Part shown: positions 17,649 to 26,572 of the stretch, piece by piece
Position numbering within the stretch: the first letter of the stretch is position 1
Layout: each line of letters begins with the position of its first letter
Assembly: GCF_021513275.1 (NCBI RefSeq)
Contig: NZ_CP090978.1
Coordinates: forward strand, 558,001 to 622,000
Source: Paenibacillus hexagrammi
Lineage (GTDB): Bacteria > Bacillota > Bacilli > Paenibacillales > NBRC-103111
DNA: 64,000 bases
Reading direction: 5' to 3'
Program-made: the position numbers and the translations under genes
The notes under the pieces: generated by a model
Database searches by the model: none
Told to the model about the DNA's origin: nothing
Seen by the model: only the letters and a program-made list of their open reading frames with translations

Positions 17649-20210
17649 ATGAAAAGAATGATAGTCTTACTATTTGTATGCTGGTTGTTGTGCATACAAA
17701 TCGCTGAAGCGGCTCCAAGCATTGACAAACAGGGATTGGTGCAGGATTTGGCAGGCATGTTTACCCAGGATGAAATCGCAGCCATTGAGAAAGCCGACCA
17801 GGGAAACCCGCACACCTTCTATGTGCTTACGATTGACAGCTTGGAAGGTGCTGACTCCGCTGCTTACGCAACCGATGTGTATAACAGCTGGAAGCTGCGG
17901 CAAAGTGACATTCTGCTGCTTATATCCAAGCAGGAGCACCGTGTTGAGATGAATTTCAACAATGCTTCGCTGCAAAAGCAGTTGGATGCTAATTCGGGTG
18001 CTGGGGGATCCGGCTCGACAGCGATAAGTCACTTTATAGATCAAACGTTCATTCCCTTGGCGAAGGAAGGAAAATTTGCTGACGGTGTGCTCACGTTAAT
18101 GCAGCAATTGGAGCAGTTGTCGTCCCAGGTGCCTGCAAGTGCAAGCACTGCCCCAACGGCTTCCGCTTCCGTTCAGACCGTTCAGCCTGCGCCGCAGACC
18201 CCAGCTCATGAAACGGTTCCTGTCGCTCCATCTATGCAGCCTGTTCCGGATACCCGTATTACTCCCACTGTGCCTCCTGCGGTAGACCGCATCGATATGG
18301 GGCAGGATGTGGGCTCGCAGGGTCAACCCGGTCTTTCCGGAGGAGGCATGTATGTGCTGTTGGTCATACTAGCAGGTATGGCTTTGGCTGTGCTGTTTAT
18401 GGTCGGTTGGTTGAAAAAGAATCGGCTCAAGAAGCTGTATAACCAATATTCGGCACTTATGCTCAACATTCATCATAGCCATGATCAGCTTCAAAAATAT
18501 GCAGGTTTGGTACAAGGTGCTACGGAGCAAAGGGTTCAATCGCTCGACAAAGAGATCACGGAATGGATCGTTCGTTTGAATGAAACGATGACGGAAATGA
18601 CAGGCACGAACATATTCTTGCTGCGCTTTGATCGGCTCAATCGAGCTTACGACCATTACGCGGCTGGTCTGGGAAGGATGGAGGAAGCGGCACGATCCAT
18701 CAAAGAAGGCGTTCAGCGTATCGAGGAAGCCGATGAGCAGAGCAAGAAAGCTATGGGTGATCTGAACGACGGGATGCCTAGGCTGGTCATGCAGCTAGAA
18801 GGAGCTCTTAAGGAGACTGCGTTTCCATTGAGCGCACTTATCGAAGATATAGAGAAGCTCAAAGAGCTGGTCGGGGAAGCCGACCGTCTTCAGTTGTTCG
18901 ATCCGCTTGAATCGGAGCGAATTGCGTTTCAAGCGAAGGAGGCCTTCGAGGAGGCTTCGGACGGGGTGAGCTCGATTCCCCGCTACCTGGCCGCTTACTC
19001 CGATTTTCCGGGTTTAGCTGCTGTGCGCCGCGAAAGAATCAGGCACATTGCGCTCACGCGTCAGATTGAGAAGGCGATTCTGAGGTTGAATCCCTATGCG
19101 CTGCTGGAACGTGCAAGCGAACAGATGGAAGCTATGTACGCCGAGCTTCAGAAGGGGGCTATGCGTCAAGTCGTCAGACTTGCTCAGGAAGCCGATAATC
19201 TCTTGGAGCAAGCGGTTGCGATTGCTGAGCGGCAAGCTGAGTTAAAGCGGCAAAATCAAGAAGATGCAGATCGTATGCAGGAAAGGCTGCATGCATTCAC
19301 AGCGGAGATTCAGCATATCGACAAAGAATTGGAGCGTATTCGTGAATCATTCCGGGAGCATCACTTGACAGAGTTGGCAGTAGAATGGGAACGGGCACGA
19401 GGACATATAGATGAAGCGCGCGAGGGACTTCCGCGCATCCTTCATTTGACACATGACGAGGTTCAGGAATTTGAGCAGGCTAGGCGCGGACTGGATGATT
19501 TGACAACCAAGCTGAATGAAGCGGACCGTATTGCTCAAGCAATGAGAGAATCGTTCCGTGTGCTTGATGAACGTCTTGAGAGGGCAAGAGGTCAGTTCAG
19601 CCGTGGGCAGGGTACGTACCAACAGGCTTTGTCATCGATCCGCAGGGAATCGTTAATCATGTATGCCGATTGGGAACAGACGAAGCTCGCGATTGAGGAA
19701 GCAGAAGGGAGCTTGAGCAGGCTGCTCTCCCGAAGTCCCTATCATTTGGATGAAATGGAGAGCCTGTTAGAAGCGCATGAAAGCCGGGTTAATACATTTA
19801 GCAGCTCTGTCAAAAGGAAGATTGAGGAGAAGCATGCTGCAGAGCAGCGCATGCGCGAGGCCGCTTCCCGATTTCATTCGATGCATGCTCGAGCAGGCTC
19901 GCGAATTCACCGAGGACATTACACAGGTAGTTATGATCAAATTTCGCAGGAAGCGGAATCCTTGATGGCAAGAGGTCTGTATGCGGAAGCTGTCACACAG
20001 CTTGCCATTGTGGGCGAGATCGTAGATCAAATGGAACGTGATTATCAGAGAGTGCTGGATGCCGAGCGGGAAGAAGAGCGAAGAAGACAAGAGGAGCAGC
20101 AGCGAATGCAGCAAAGCCAATCCTCGGGCGGCTCCTCATGGGATAGCGGCAGCACAAGCTCATCAGGCAGTGATTCATCGGGCAACTCGTCAGGCGGATC
20201 GAATTGGTAG
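17649..20210 (+). CDS. TPM-domain surface protein with long coiled coil
   Basis: An 853-residue exported, membrane-anchored protein. Signal peptide MKRMIVLLFVCWLLCIQIAEA; TPM domain (about 26-160: GLVQDLAGMFTQDEIAAIEKAD...YNSWKLRQSDILLLISKQEHRVEM); a Pro/Thr/Ala-rich linker (165-225); one membrane segment near 235 (MYVLLVILAGMALAVLFMVGWL); then about 550 residues of charged heptad-like helix; and a Ser/Gly tail ending GGSNW. With signal peptide and a second membrane segment, the TPM part should face outside and the coil inside. The stop overlaps the BCCT start by 7 bases, so the two are translationally coupled. Confidence 0.75.
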   Translation: MKRMIVLLFVCWLLCIQIAEAAPSIDKQGLVQDLAGMFTQDEIAAIEKADQGNPHTFYVLTIDSLEGADSAAYATDVYNSWKLRQSDILLLISKQEHRVEMNFNNASLQKQLDANSGAGGSGSTAISHFIDQTFIPLAKEGKFADGVLTLMQQLEQLSSQVPASASTAPTASASVQTVQPAPQTPAHETVPVAPSMQPVPDTRITPTVPPAVDRIDMGQDVGSQGQPGLSGGGMYVLLVILAGMALAVLFMVGWLKKNRLKKLYNQYSALMLNIHHSHDQLQKYAGLVQGATEQRVQSLDKEITEWIVRLNETMTEMTGTNIFLLRFDRLNRAYDHYAAGLGRMEEAARSIKEGVQRIEEADEQSKKAMGDLNDGMPRLVMQLEGALKETAFPLSALIEDIEKLKELVGEADRLQLFDPLESERIAFQAKEAFEEASDGVSSIPRYLAAYSDFPGLAAVRRERIRHIALTRQIEKAILRLNPYALLERASEQMEAMYAELQKGAMRQVVRLAQEADNLLEQAVAIAERQAELKRQNQEDADRMQERLHAFTAEIQHIDKELERIRESFREHHLTELAVEWERARGHIDEAREGLPRILHLTHDEVQEFEQARRGLDDLTTKLNEADRIAQAMRESFRVLDERLERARGQFSRGQGTYQQALSSIRRESLIMYADWEQTKLAIEEAEGSLSRLLSRSPYHLDEMESLLEAHESRVNTFSSSVKRKIEEKHAAEQRMREAASRFHSMHARAGSRIHRGHYTGSYDQISQEAESLMARGLYAEAVTQLAIVGEIVDQMERDYQRVLDAEREEERRRQEEQQRMQQSQSSGGSSWDSGSTSSSGSDSSGNSSGGSNW

Positions 20211-21823
20211 CAATTGAACTTATGATGAATCTTATCTCCCCGGATGGTAAACAGTATCTGTATAACCATTCTGTAGGGGGATTTCTTATTATGGTGCTTG
20301 GGTTGTCGCTAGTCATTATTGTGCTGTTCGTTCTTCTAGGAGCCTTCGCGCCCAATCAGCTGGCGGATACGGCTTCGCTAATCTTTGCTTTTTCCATCCG
20401 TAATTTTGGCTGGTTCTTCTTGCTGTCCACATTTGGGTTTCTAGTCTTTTCCTTTTTTCTTGCCTTCAGTAAGTATGGGCGAATTAAGCTTGGGGAAGAT
20501 GATGACGAACCTGAGTACTCGACCCTTTCCTGGTTTGCGATGCTATTCAGTGCAGGAATGGGGATAGGGCTTGTCTTTTGGGGAGTGGCTGAACCCTTGT
20601 CTCATTATTTGGTGCCGCCTGAGGGAGTGCCCGGTTCTAGTATAGATTCTGCGCGGATCGCAATGCGGTATTCGTTCTTTCATTGGGGCCTGCACCCATG
20701 GGCTGTGTATTCGACCGTATCCTTGGCTCTGGCCTACTTCCAATTTCGCAAGGGGAAGAAGGGCTTGATCAGCGCGGTCTTCTCGCCGATACTCGGAGAC
20801 CTTACGGAAGGGGTTATCGGTAAAATTATCGATACACTGGCAATCATCGCAACGGCATTTGGCGTGGCGACCTCACTTAGGTTAGGAGCCATGCAGATTA
20901 ATGGCGGGCTCAATCATTTGCTGGGGATATCGGTTGGTCCTACGGTTCAGGTCATTATCATTGCCGTAGTGACCGTGTTGTTTTTGCTGTCTGCAACCAC
21001 AGGCTTGGATAAAGGCATACGAATCCTAAGCAACACGAATCTGATGGTTGCCGTGCTGCTTATGCTCTTTGTGCTGGTCGTAGGCCCGACCTCGTTTATT
21101 CTGGACACTTTGACAGTGACAGTCGGAAGTTATTTGCAGAATCTCGTATACATGAGCTTACGGCTGACGCCTTTTACCCAAAATACATGGGTCGGAACCT
21201 GGACCTTATTTTACTGGGCATGGTGGATCGCATGGGCTCCGTTTGTAGGGACCTTCATTGCCCGCGTATCCAAAGGAAGAACGATTAAGGAATTCGTGCT
21301 CGGTGTATTACTGGTGCCGAGTCTTTTCGGATTTGTCTGGTTTTCGGTATTCGGCGGAACGGGGCTTCATCTGGAGCTGTTTGAGCATGTTCCGGTGGCA
21401 GCGGCCGCGAAGCAGGATGTAACCTCTGCCTTGTTCCTGACCTTGGATCAGTTACCGCTCGGTGTATGGGTTGCAGCCATCGCTACGCTGCTGATTACGA
21501 TCTTTTTTGTGACCTCGGCAGACTCGGCGACCTTTGTGCTTGGTATGCTGTCTACACAAGGAAATCCGAATCCATCCAACAAAGTAAAAATCATTTGGGG
21601 GATTTTGCAGTCCGCAATTGCTGTGGTCTTGCTGCTCAGCGGCGGATTGAGCGGTTTGCAGACAGCGTCGATCGTGACGGCCGTTCCTTTTGCCCTGATT
21701 ATCATCGGGATGTGTGTGTCACTGCTTGTATCCTTGCGTGAGGACGCGAGAGCGCTCAAAGCGAAGGACGTCAAAAGGATGAAAAAGCTCGACGCTTTGC
21801 TGAGGGAATATCCCGAAACCTAA
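20204..21823 (+). CDS. BCCT-family betaine/choline carrier
   Basis: Sodium- or proton-coupled uptake carrier for glycine betaine-type osmolytes, 539 residues, about 12 membrane helices. Family landmarks: FSAGMGIGLVFWGVAEPLSHY, RYSFFHWGLHPWAVY and the substrate-box segment FYWAWWIAWAPFVGTFIARVSKGRTIKEF with its conserved tryptophans. The start is uncertain: TTG at 20204 overlaps the previous stop and has GGCGGA 5 bases before it; ATG at 20222 has no clear ribosome site. It stands tail-to-tail with the GbsR-type repressor and near the opuA operon, making a compatible-solute uptake block. Confidence 0.87.
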   Translation: MVAIELMMNLISPDGKQYLYNHSVGGFLIMVLGLSLVIIVLFVLLGAFAPNQLADTASLIFAFSIRNFGWFFLLSTFGFLVFSFFLAFSKYGRIKLGEDDDEPEYSTLSWFAMLFSAGMGIGLVFWGVAEPLSHYLVPPEGVPGSSIDSARIAMRYSFFHWGLHPWAVYSTVSLALAYFQFRKGKKGLISAVFSPILGDLTEGVIGKIIDTLAIIATAFGVATSLRLGAMQINGGLNHLLGISVGPTVQVIIIAVVTVLFLLSATTGLDKGIRILSNTNLMVAVLLMLFVLVVGPTSFILDTLTVTVGSYLQNLVYMSLRLTPFTQNTWVGTWTLFYWAWWIAWAPFVGTFIARVSKGRTIKEFVLGVLLVPSLFGFVWFSVFGGTGLHLELFEHVPVAAAAKQDVTSALFLTLDQLPLGVWVAAIATLLITIFFVTSADSATFVLGMLSTQGNPNPSNKVKIIWGILQSAIAVVLLLSGGLSGLQTASIVTAVPFALIIIGMCVSLLVSLREDARALKAKDVKRMKKLDALLREYPET

Positions 21824-21827
21824 GTAA

Positions 21828-22394
21828 TCAGCCCTGTGAATCCTCTTTAGGCACGAGCTTGAAAATATCGCCTGATTCGAAGGTTTCGATCAGCCGGTCC
21901 AGCCAAGAGTAGTATCGGATGGCTTCGTCAACTTTCTCCAAATCCGTGTTCAGAACGGACTGCAGGGAAGAGTCATCGGCATACTGCTTTAGCAGATTCG
22001 TGAGCTCTGTCCGTGATTTACGCAGACTGCTCAAATTAATTTCCAGCGCCTTGCGCCACTTCAGAGAGAAGTAGTCGGCGAAGGTCTGGAACCAGTCCAT
22101 CTCCACCTCGTACAGATCCTTCCTGGAACCTTTTTCCCAAACTTTATGGACCATCTTCAAATCAACCAGCGTACGCACAGCCGTGCTCATGCTGGTTTTA
22201 CTCATTTCCATCGCTTCTCCCATTTCATCCAGTGTCATGGGCTTGTTCTGAAAGAAAAGAAGACCGTACAAATGGCCTGTTGATTGCGTGATACCATATA
22301 AATCCATGTTCTTACCGATGGATTCAATGATGCGCTTGCGCGCCTTTTGTATGACAAGCTCCTGCTCGGAGCCCAGACCTTCTGCGTGTTCCAT
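21828..22394 (-). CDS. GbsR/OpcR-type repressor of glycine betaine genes
   Basis: MarR-like winged-helix regulator of the GbsR family, 188 residues from the ATG at 22394 (AGGTGA 7 bases before). Family sequence is clear: GITQSTGHLYGLLFFQNKPMTLDEMGEAMEMSKTSMSTAVRTLVDLKMVHKVW, with the linker aromatic cluster (DWFQTFADYFSLKWR) that in GbsR senses choline. It is divergent from opuAA-AB-AC, so it most likely represses that operon and perhaps itself. In B. subtilis the relatives GbsR and OpcR control choline oxidation and OpuB/OpuC uptake. Linking it to an OpuA-type operon is inference from position. Confidence 0.83.
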   Translation of the reverse strand: MEHAEGLGSEQELVIQKARKRIIESIGKNMDLYGITQSTGHLYGLLFFQNKPMTLDEMGEAMEMSKTSMSTAVRTLVDLKMVHKVWEKGSRKDLYEVEMDWFQTFADYFSLKWRKALEINLSSLRKSRTELTNLLKQYADDSSLQSVLNTDLEKVDEAIRYYSWLDRLIETFESGDIFKLVPKEDSQG

Positions 22395-22418
22395 AGTTAG
22401 AATCACCTACCCTTATAG

Positions 22419-22435
22419 TTACAACGCTATTGTAA
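22419..22435 (-). promoter_or_regulatory. inverted repeat upstream of the GbsR-type gene
   Basis: TTACAA, 5 bases, TTGTAA, 25 bases upstream of the ATG at 22394. It is a candidate autoregulatory operator. Confidence 0.4.
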
Positions 22436-22509
22436 GAAACAATGTTCATAAAGTAAAGGAAGTCATAAGAAAGCATGAAGGAGAATAAAAGAGATATCAC
22501 AGACATTAC

Positions 22510-22527
22510 GTACAGTTTTTTCTGTAC
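22510..22527 (+). promoter_or_regulatory. inverted repeat upstream of the opuA promoter
   Basis: GTACAG, six T, CTGTAC. It lies about 25 bp before the -35 of the opuA promoter and is a candidate GbsR-type operator. Confidence 0.45.
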
Positions 22528-22551
22528 AAACGGTTTAAACGGAAAATTGTG

Positions 22552-22581
22552 TTGACATTTCGTGTTTCCTTTCTTTACACT
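22552..22581 (+). promoter_or_regulatory. sigma-A promoter of the opuA operon
   Basis: TTGACA (22552-22557), an 18-base spacer and TACACT (22576-22581), 43 bases before the opuAA start. Confidence 0.65.
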
Positions 22582-22624
22582 AGATAGCGTAGCAAGGTTA
22601 ATGCAGACAGAAAGGAGTGAGCGT

Positions 22625-23848
22625 ATGGCGATTATTGATGTGCAGCAGGTGACCAAGATTTTTGGCCCTGACCCGGAGTCTGTATTTCCTCTCTTGTCTG
22701 AGCAGAAATCGAAGGAGCAGATCTTTCGGGAGACCAAACATACAGTAGGCGTTAACGAGGTCAGCTTTTCCGTAGAGCCTGGCGAAATATTTGTCATTAT
22801 GGGGTTATCCGGCAGCGGTAAATCGACGTTAGTCCGATTGCTGAACAGACTGATCGAACCAACCCGCGGACGCATCTTGATTCATGAGCAAGACATTGTC
22901 AGCATGAACGCAGAAGAGCTTCGCAAGGTTCGCAGAGAGAATATCAGCATGGTGTTTCAGAAATTTGCTTTATTTCCGCATAGATCTGTAATCGAGAATG
23001 TTGAATATGGCTTGGAGATCCAGGGCAGAGACAAGAAAGAAAGACGTTCTAAGGCCATGGAGGCTCTGGAGCTAGTTGGACTTAAGGATTGGGCGGACAG
23101 CAGTCCGGCTCGCCTAAGCGGTGGCATGCAGCAGCGGGTAGGTCTGGCTAGAGCGCTTGCGAACGATCCTGATATCCTGCTGATGGACGAGGCGTTCAGT
23201 GCGCTAGATCCGCTTATCCGTAAGGATATGCAGGATGAACTGCTGGAACTGCAGGAAAAGATGAGAAAAACGATCATTTTCATCACGCATGATTTGGATG
23301 AGGCGCTGCGGATCGGAGATCGGATCGCACTGATGAAGGACGGCAGTGTGGTACAGATTGGAACACCGGAAGAGATTCTGATGAATCCGGCTAACGAATA
23401 CGTGGAGAGATTTGTGGAGGATGTCAACCTGTCCAAGGTGCTGACCGCTACGTCAGTGATGAGACGACCTGAAACCGTCGGTCTTGACCGCGGACCACGT
23501 GTAGCCCTTCAGCTCATGAGGGAGAACGGTATTTCCAATCTGTTCGTCGTGGACAGAGGGAAGAAGCTGCTGGGTGTCATCACGGCGGAGGATGCTTCAG
23601 AAGCAATGAAATCGGGGAAAACACTCGAGGATATTGTGATTCGGGACGTTCCGACGGTCGCGCCGGAGAGACTTCTGCATGAACTGTTTGAAATTTGCGG
23701 CACGTCCAAATATCCGGTAGGTGTGGTGGATGAGAATGGGCGCATTCTCGGCGTAATTGTACGCGGAGCTGTGCTCGGGGCGCTTGCCGGACAGCCTGTG
23801 CATAAAGAGGAGGTGAGTGAACATGATACCGAAGCTGCCACTGGATGA
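22625..23848 (+). CDS. opuAA: glycine betaine ABC transporter, ATPase subunit with CBS domains
   Basis: ATP-hydrolysing subunit of an OpuA-type osmoprotectant importer, 407 residues. Walker A GLSGSGKST, signature LSGGMQQRVGLARALA, Walker B DILLMDEAFSALD, and the H-loop FITHDLDEALRIGD. It has the N-terminal extension typical of ProV/OpuAA (FGPDPESVFPLLSEQKSKEQIFRETKHTVGVNEVSF) and two C-terminal CBS motifs (about residues 275-395) that gate transport by ionic strength in OpuA. The ATG at 22625 has AAAGGAG before it. It overlaps the permease start. First gene of opuAA-AB-AC. Confidence 0.92.
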   Translation: MAIIDVQQVTKIFGPDPESVFPLLSEQKSKEQIFRETKHTVGVNEVSFSVEPGEIFVIMGLSGSGKSTLVRLLNRLIEPTRGRILIHEQDIVSMNAEELRKVRRENISMVFQKFALFPHRSVIENVEYGLEIQGRDKKERRSKAMEALELVGLKDWADSSPARLSGGMQQRVGLARALANDPDILLMDEAFSALDPLIRKDMQDELLELQEKMRKTIIFITHDLDEALRIGDRIALMKDGSVVQIGTPEEILMNPANEYVERFVEDVNLSKVLTATSVMRRPETVGLDRGPRVALQLMRENGISNLFVVDRGKKLLGVITAEDASEAMKSGKTLEDIVIRDVPTVAPERLLHELFEICGTSKYPVGVVDENGRILGVIVRGAVLGALAGQPVHKEEVSEHDTEAATG

Positions 23849-24656
23849 ATGGGTTGAAAGCTTTGTTGATGGACTTGAAAGTCATTTCACCGTGTTGTTT
23901 TCCATTATATCCGCTTGTATTGAAGGTATCGTGGGAGGGTTCTCGTTTCTCTTTCACTTACTGCCCGCACTCGTACTCATTATCTTATTTACGGCGTTAG
24001 CCTATTACTTGGGAAAGTGGTCCTTCGCGATCTTTACGTTCGTAGGATTGCTGCTCATCGACAACCTGGGGTACTGGGATAATACGATGGATACATTGGC
24101 GCTTGTGATGACCTCTGCGCTGGTGTCGATCCTAATCGGTATTCCGATTGGTGTTTGGTGCGCACAAAGCGACAAGGCGCGGAATATCATTACGCCTTTA
24201 CTGGATTTCATGCAGACCATGCCTGCATTCGTCTACCTGATCCCGGCGGTAACGTTCTTCGGACTCGGCGTCGTACCGGGGGTCATCGCTTCCGTAATCT
24301 TTGCCGTTCCGCCAACGATTCGCCTCACGAACTTGGGAATCCGCCAGGTTCCGGAGGATTTGGTCGAAGCAGCGAATGCATTCGGCTCGACGCAATCGCA
24401 GAAGCTCTTCAAGCTGCAGCTTCCACTTGCACTGCCATCGATGATGGCCGGCATTAACCAAACCATTATGCTTGCTTTGTCCATGGTGGTCATTGCCTCA
24501 ATGATCGGCGCGCAGGGCATCGGCGCGGACGTGTACAGGTCGGTTACGCAGATTAAAACAGGTCAGGGCTTTGAAGCGGGGCTAAGTATCGTTGTACTTG
24601 CCATTCTGCTCGATCGAACGACACAACATATTATGAAGAAGAAAAGGAGCGCATAA
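23823..24656 (+). CDS. opuAB: glycine betaine ABC transporter, permease subunit
   Basis: Membrane subunit of 277 residues, similar in size to B. subtilis OpuAB. The EAA loop that docks onto the ATPase reads VEAANAFGSTQSQKLFKLQLPLALPSMMAGINQTIM. About six to seven helices are visible. The ATG at 23823 follows GAGGAGG with 9-base spacing and overlaps the end of opuAA. No substrate-binding domain is fused; this is supplied by the next gene. Confidence 0.92.
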   Translation: MIPKLPLDEWVESFVDGLESHFTVLFSIISACIEGIVGGFSFLFHLLPALVLIILFTALAYYLGKWSFAIFTFVGLLLIDNLGYWDNTMDTLALVMTSALVSILIGIPIGVWCAQSDKARNIITPLLDFMQTMPAFVYLIPAVTFFGLGVVPGVIASVIFAVPPTIRLTNLGIRQVPEDLVEAANAFGSTQSQKLFKLQLPLALPSMMAGINQTIMLALSMVVIASMIGAQGIGADVYRSVTQIKTGQGFEAGLSIVVLAILLDRTTQHIMKKKRSA

Positions 24657-24661
24657 ATTTT

Positions 24662-25594
24662 ATGTGGAAATATAAAACAAAGTCTGTAGTCCTAGCAAGT
24701 TTGACGGGGTTATTCCTGTTAGCGGGATGTTCCCAATCCTCTCCGGAGGCTGCAAGCTCACCGGCTGCTTCAGCAGCACCAACCGCTGCGGCGGAGCCTG
24801 TCGGTAAGCAAGTGAACTACCAAATTATCGGTATCGATCCTGGTGCGGGTCTGATGAAGCAGACCACTCAGGCTCTGAAAGATTACGAGCTTACGGATTG
24901 GAAGCTGGTCGAAGGCTCGAGTGCGGCGATGGCCGCAGCGCTGGATAAAGCGTATAAAAACAAGAAGCCGATTATCGTGACAGGATGGACACCTCACTGG
25001 ATGTTTGCGAAATACGAGCTGAAGTATCTGCAAGACCCTAAAGGGGTATACGGCAAGGATGAGCAAATACATACGATCGTTCGAAATGGTCTGAAAGAGG
25101 ATTCGCCTTCCGCCTACGAGATGCTGAACCGCTTTGAATGGACACCGGATGAAATGGCTGTTGTTATGTCGGCGGTTACGGATGGTAAGAAGCCGGAAGA
25201 AGCAGCAGCAGCATGGGTGAAGGACAATGCAGCCAAGGTTGACGCATGGGTGAAGGATCTGAAGGAAGAGAAAGGCAAGAAGCTGAAGCTGGCTTATGTG
25301 GCATGGGATTCTGAGATTGCCAGCACGAATGTGGTCAAGGCAGTTCTAGAAGAAAGACTGGGCTACAAAGTAGAGATGCTTCAGGTAGAAGCAGGTCCAA
25401 TGTGGGCGGGAATTGCTGATGGCAGTGCCGATGCTATTGTGGCGGCTTGGCTGCCTACGACACACAAGGACTATTTTGACAAGTACAAAGGGAAGTTCGA
25501 GGACTTGGGTCCTAACCTGAACGGTACGAAGCTCGGTCTCGTTGTTCCTACATATATGAACATTGATTCGATCGAGGATTTGAAAACGAAATAA
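24662..25594 (+). CDS. opuAC: glycine betaine-binding lipoprotein
   Basis: Extracellular substrate-binding lipoprotein of 310 residues. Signal sequence with lipobox LLAGC at residues 19-23, a Ser/Ala/Pro linker, then an OpuAC-type periplasmic-binding fold with two similar lobes (QIIGIDPGAGLMKQTTQAL...GWTPHWMF and LAYVAWDSEIASTNVVKAVLEERLGYKVEMLQVEAGPMWAGIADGSADAIVAAWLPTTH). Trp-containing segments fit an aromatic betaine cage. Starts 5 bases after opuAB and is followed by a terminator. Confidence 0.92.
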   Translation: MWKYKTKSVVLASLTGLFLLAGCSQSSPEAASSPAASAAPTAAAEPVGKQVNYQIIGIDPGAGLMKQTTQALKDYELTDWKLVEGSSAAMAAALDKAYKNKKPIIVTGWTPHWMFAKYELKYLQDPKGVYGKDEQIHTIVRNGLKEDSPSAYEMLNRFEWTPDEMAVVMSAVTDGKKPEEAAAAWVKDNAAKVDAWVKDLKEEKGKKLKLAYVAWDSEIASTNVVKAVLEERLGYKVEMLQVEAGPMWAGIADGSADAIVAAWLPTTHKDYFDKYKGKFEDLGPNLNGTKLGLVVPTYMNIDSIEDLKTK

Positions 25595-25606
25595 GGAAGA
25601 AAATGA

Positions 25607-25656
25607 AACTCCAACACGGTTAAGGGCTTCGCCCCACCCGTGTCGGAGTTTTTTTG
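25607..25656 (+). terminator. terminator of the opuA operon
   Basis: AACTCCAACACGG pairs with CCGTGTCGGAGTT around a 15-base loop, followed by seven T residues. Confidence 0.85.
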
Positions 25657-25777
25657 CATTAGGAGGGACTTTGACGTCCCTAGGCTGATCTGATCGTTAC
25701 AATACATAACTCCGACATGGTCGAATTTGTTCTCCAATAGGGACTCTGTAAAAGACCTGTGCGGTAGATGAGCTTCT

Positions 25778-26380
25778 TTAGTTTAGAAGCTGTGACGATC
25801 TGTTGGATTCACTTGAACGGACTTCCTCAAAGAGATTGCCGCTTGCTTGAGCGGATGGCTGAGGTATCGCAGCGTTTGGGTTTAAAGTTTGAATCCATGC
25901 TTCAAACTGGCCTACGGTCAATGGTTTTGCTTCACGTTTGAGCTGGTATCCGAGCTCTCCGTTAATTTCCATGGTAGCTATTTGTACATCGGAGAGCCGT
26001 TCGATCCCCTTTTGCCGCAAGCGCATTTCCAGCTGGTCTTTGGTAAGCCGCAGCTTTTTGAGCTTCTTTTCATCCACTTGTCCGTTTTGAACGACAACCA
26101 TGGATGTACCGGAGATGATCTTTTCCAGAAAAGCAAACTTCATTTCCATGTATTCGACCACAACAAGGAACAGGAGGAATGAAGCAACTCCGGCAGCCGA
26201 ACGCCAAACTGTTTTCTCGACCAGGCCTTGAGCCAGCATGCTGCCGATAGAAATCATAATAATGGTTGTCGCAACAGTCATCTGAGAGATGGATTTTCGC
26301 CCTGAGATGCGAAGAAACATGATGCCGCAAAGAACAAGAAAAGCTGCTCTGATAACGATTGTCCAATGTAAATCTTCCAT
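25778..26380 (-). CDS. DUF421 family membrane protein (YetF/YdfS-like)
   Basis: A 200-residue protein with three N-terminal membrane helices (TIVIRAAFLVLCGIMFLRISG...TTIIMISIGSMLAQ...AAGVASFLLFLVVVEYM) and a cytosolic alpha/beta domain (VVVQNGQVDEKKLKKLRLTKDQLEMRLRQKGIERLSDVQIATMEINGELGYQLK) that is the DUF421 hallmark. The family is widespread in spore formers; relatives have been linked to spore or membrane functions but the biochemical role is unknown. Ribosome site AAAGGTTGG. Single leftward gene between rightward operons. Confidence 0.85.
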   Translation of the reverse strand: MEDLHWTIVIRAAFLVLCGIMFLRISGRKSISQMTVATTIIMISIGSMLAQGLVEKTVWRSAAGVASFLLFLVVVEYMEMKFAFLEKIISGTSMVVVQNGQVDEKKLKKLRLTKDQLEMRLRQKGIERLSDVQIATMEINGELGYQLKREAKPLTVGQFEAWIQTLNPNAAIPQPSAQASGNLFEEVRSSESNRSSQLLN

Positions 26381-26572
26381 GTGGAAACCAACCTTTCTTT
26401 ATAACATTCAAGTATTCATCTGTAATAGGATGGTGCTAAATGGAATTTTTATTCTCCCCGAACAGGTGTACCGTTACTTGAGACGGCGCATAATGCATAA
26501 TGGACAGGAATACATATGAGGAAGCCGGGTTGTCCTTAAGTTGAAATGAATGTGCTGCTGAGGAGGATGACA

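Noticed and set aside
25657-25777. Possible extra gene between opuAC and the DUF421 gene
   Set aside because: The only frame there (minus 25471-25737) overlaps the terminator and opuAC and has no ribosome site.
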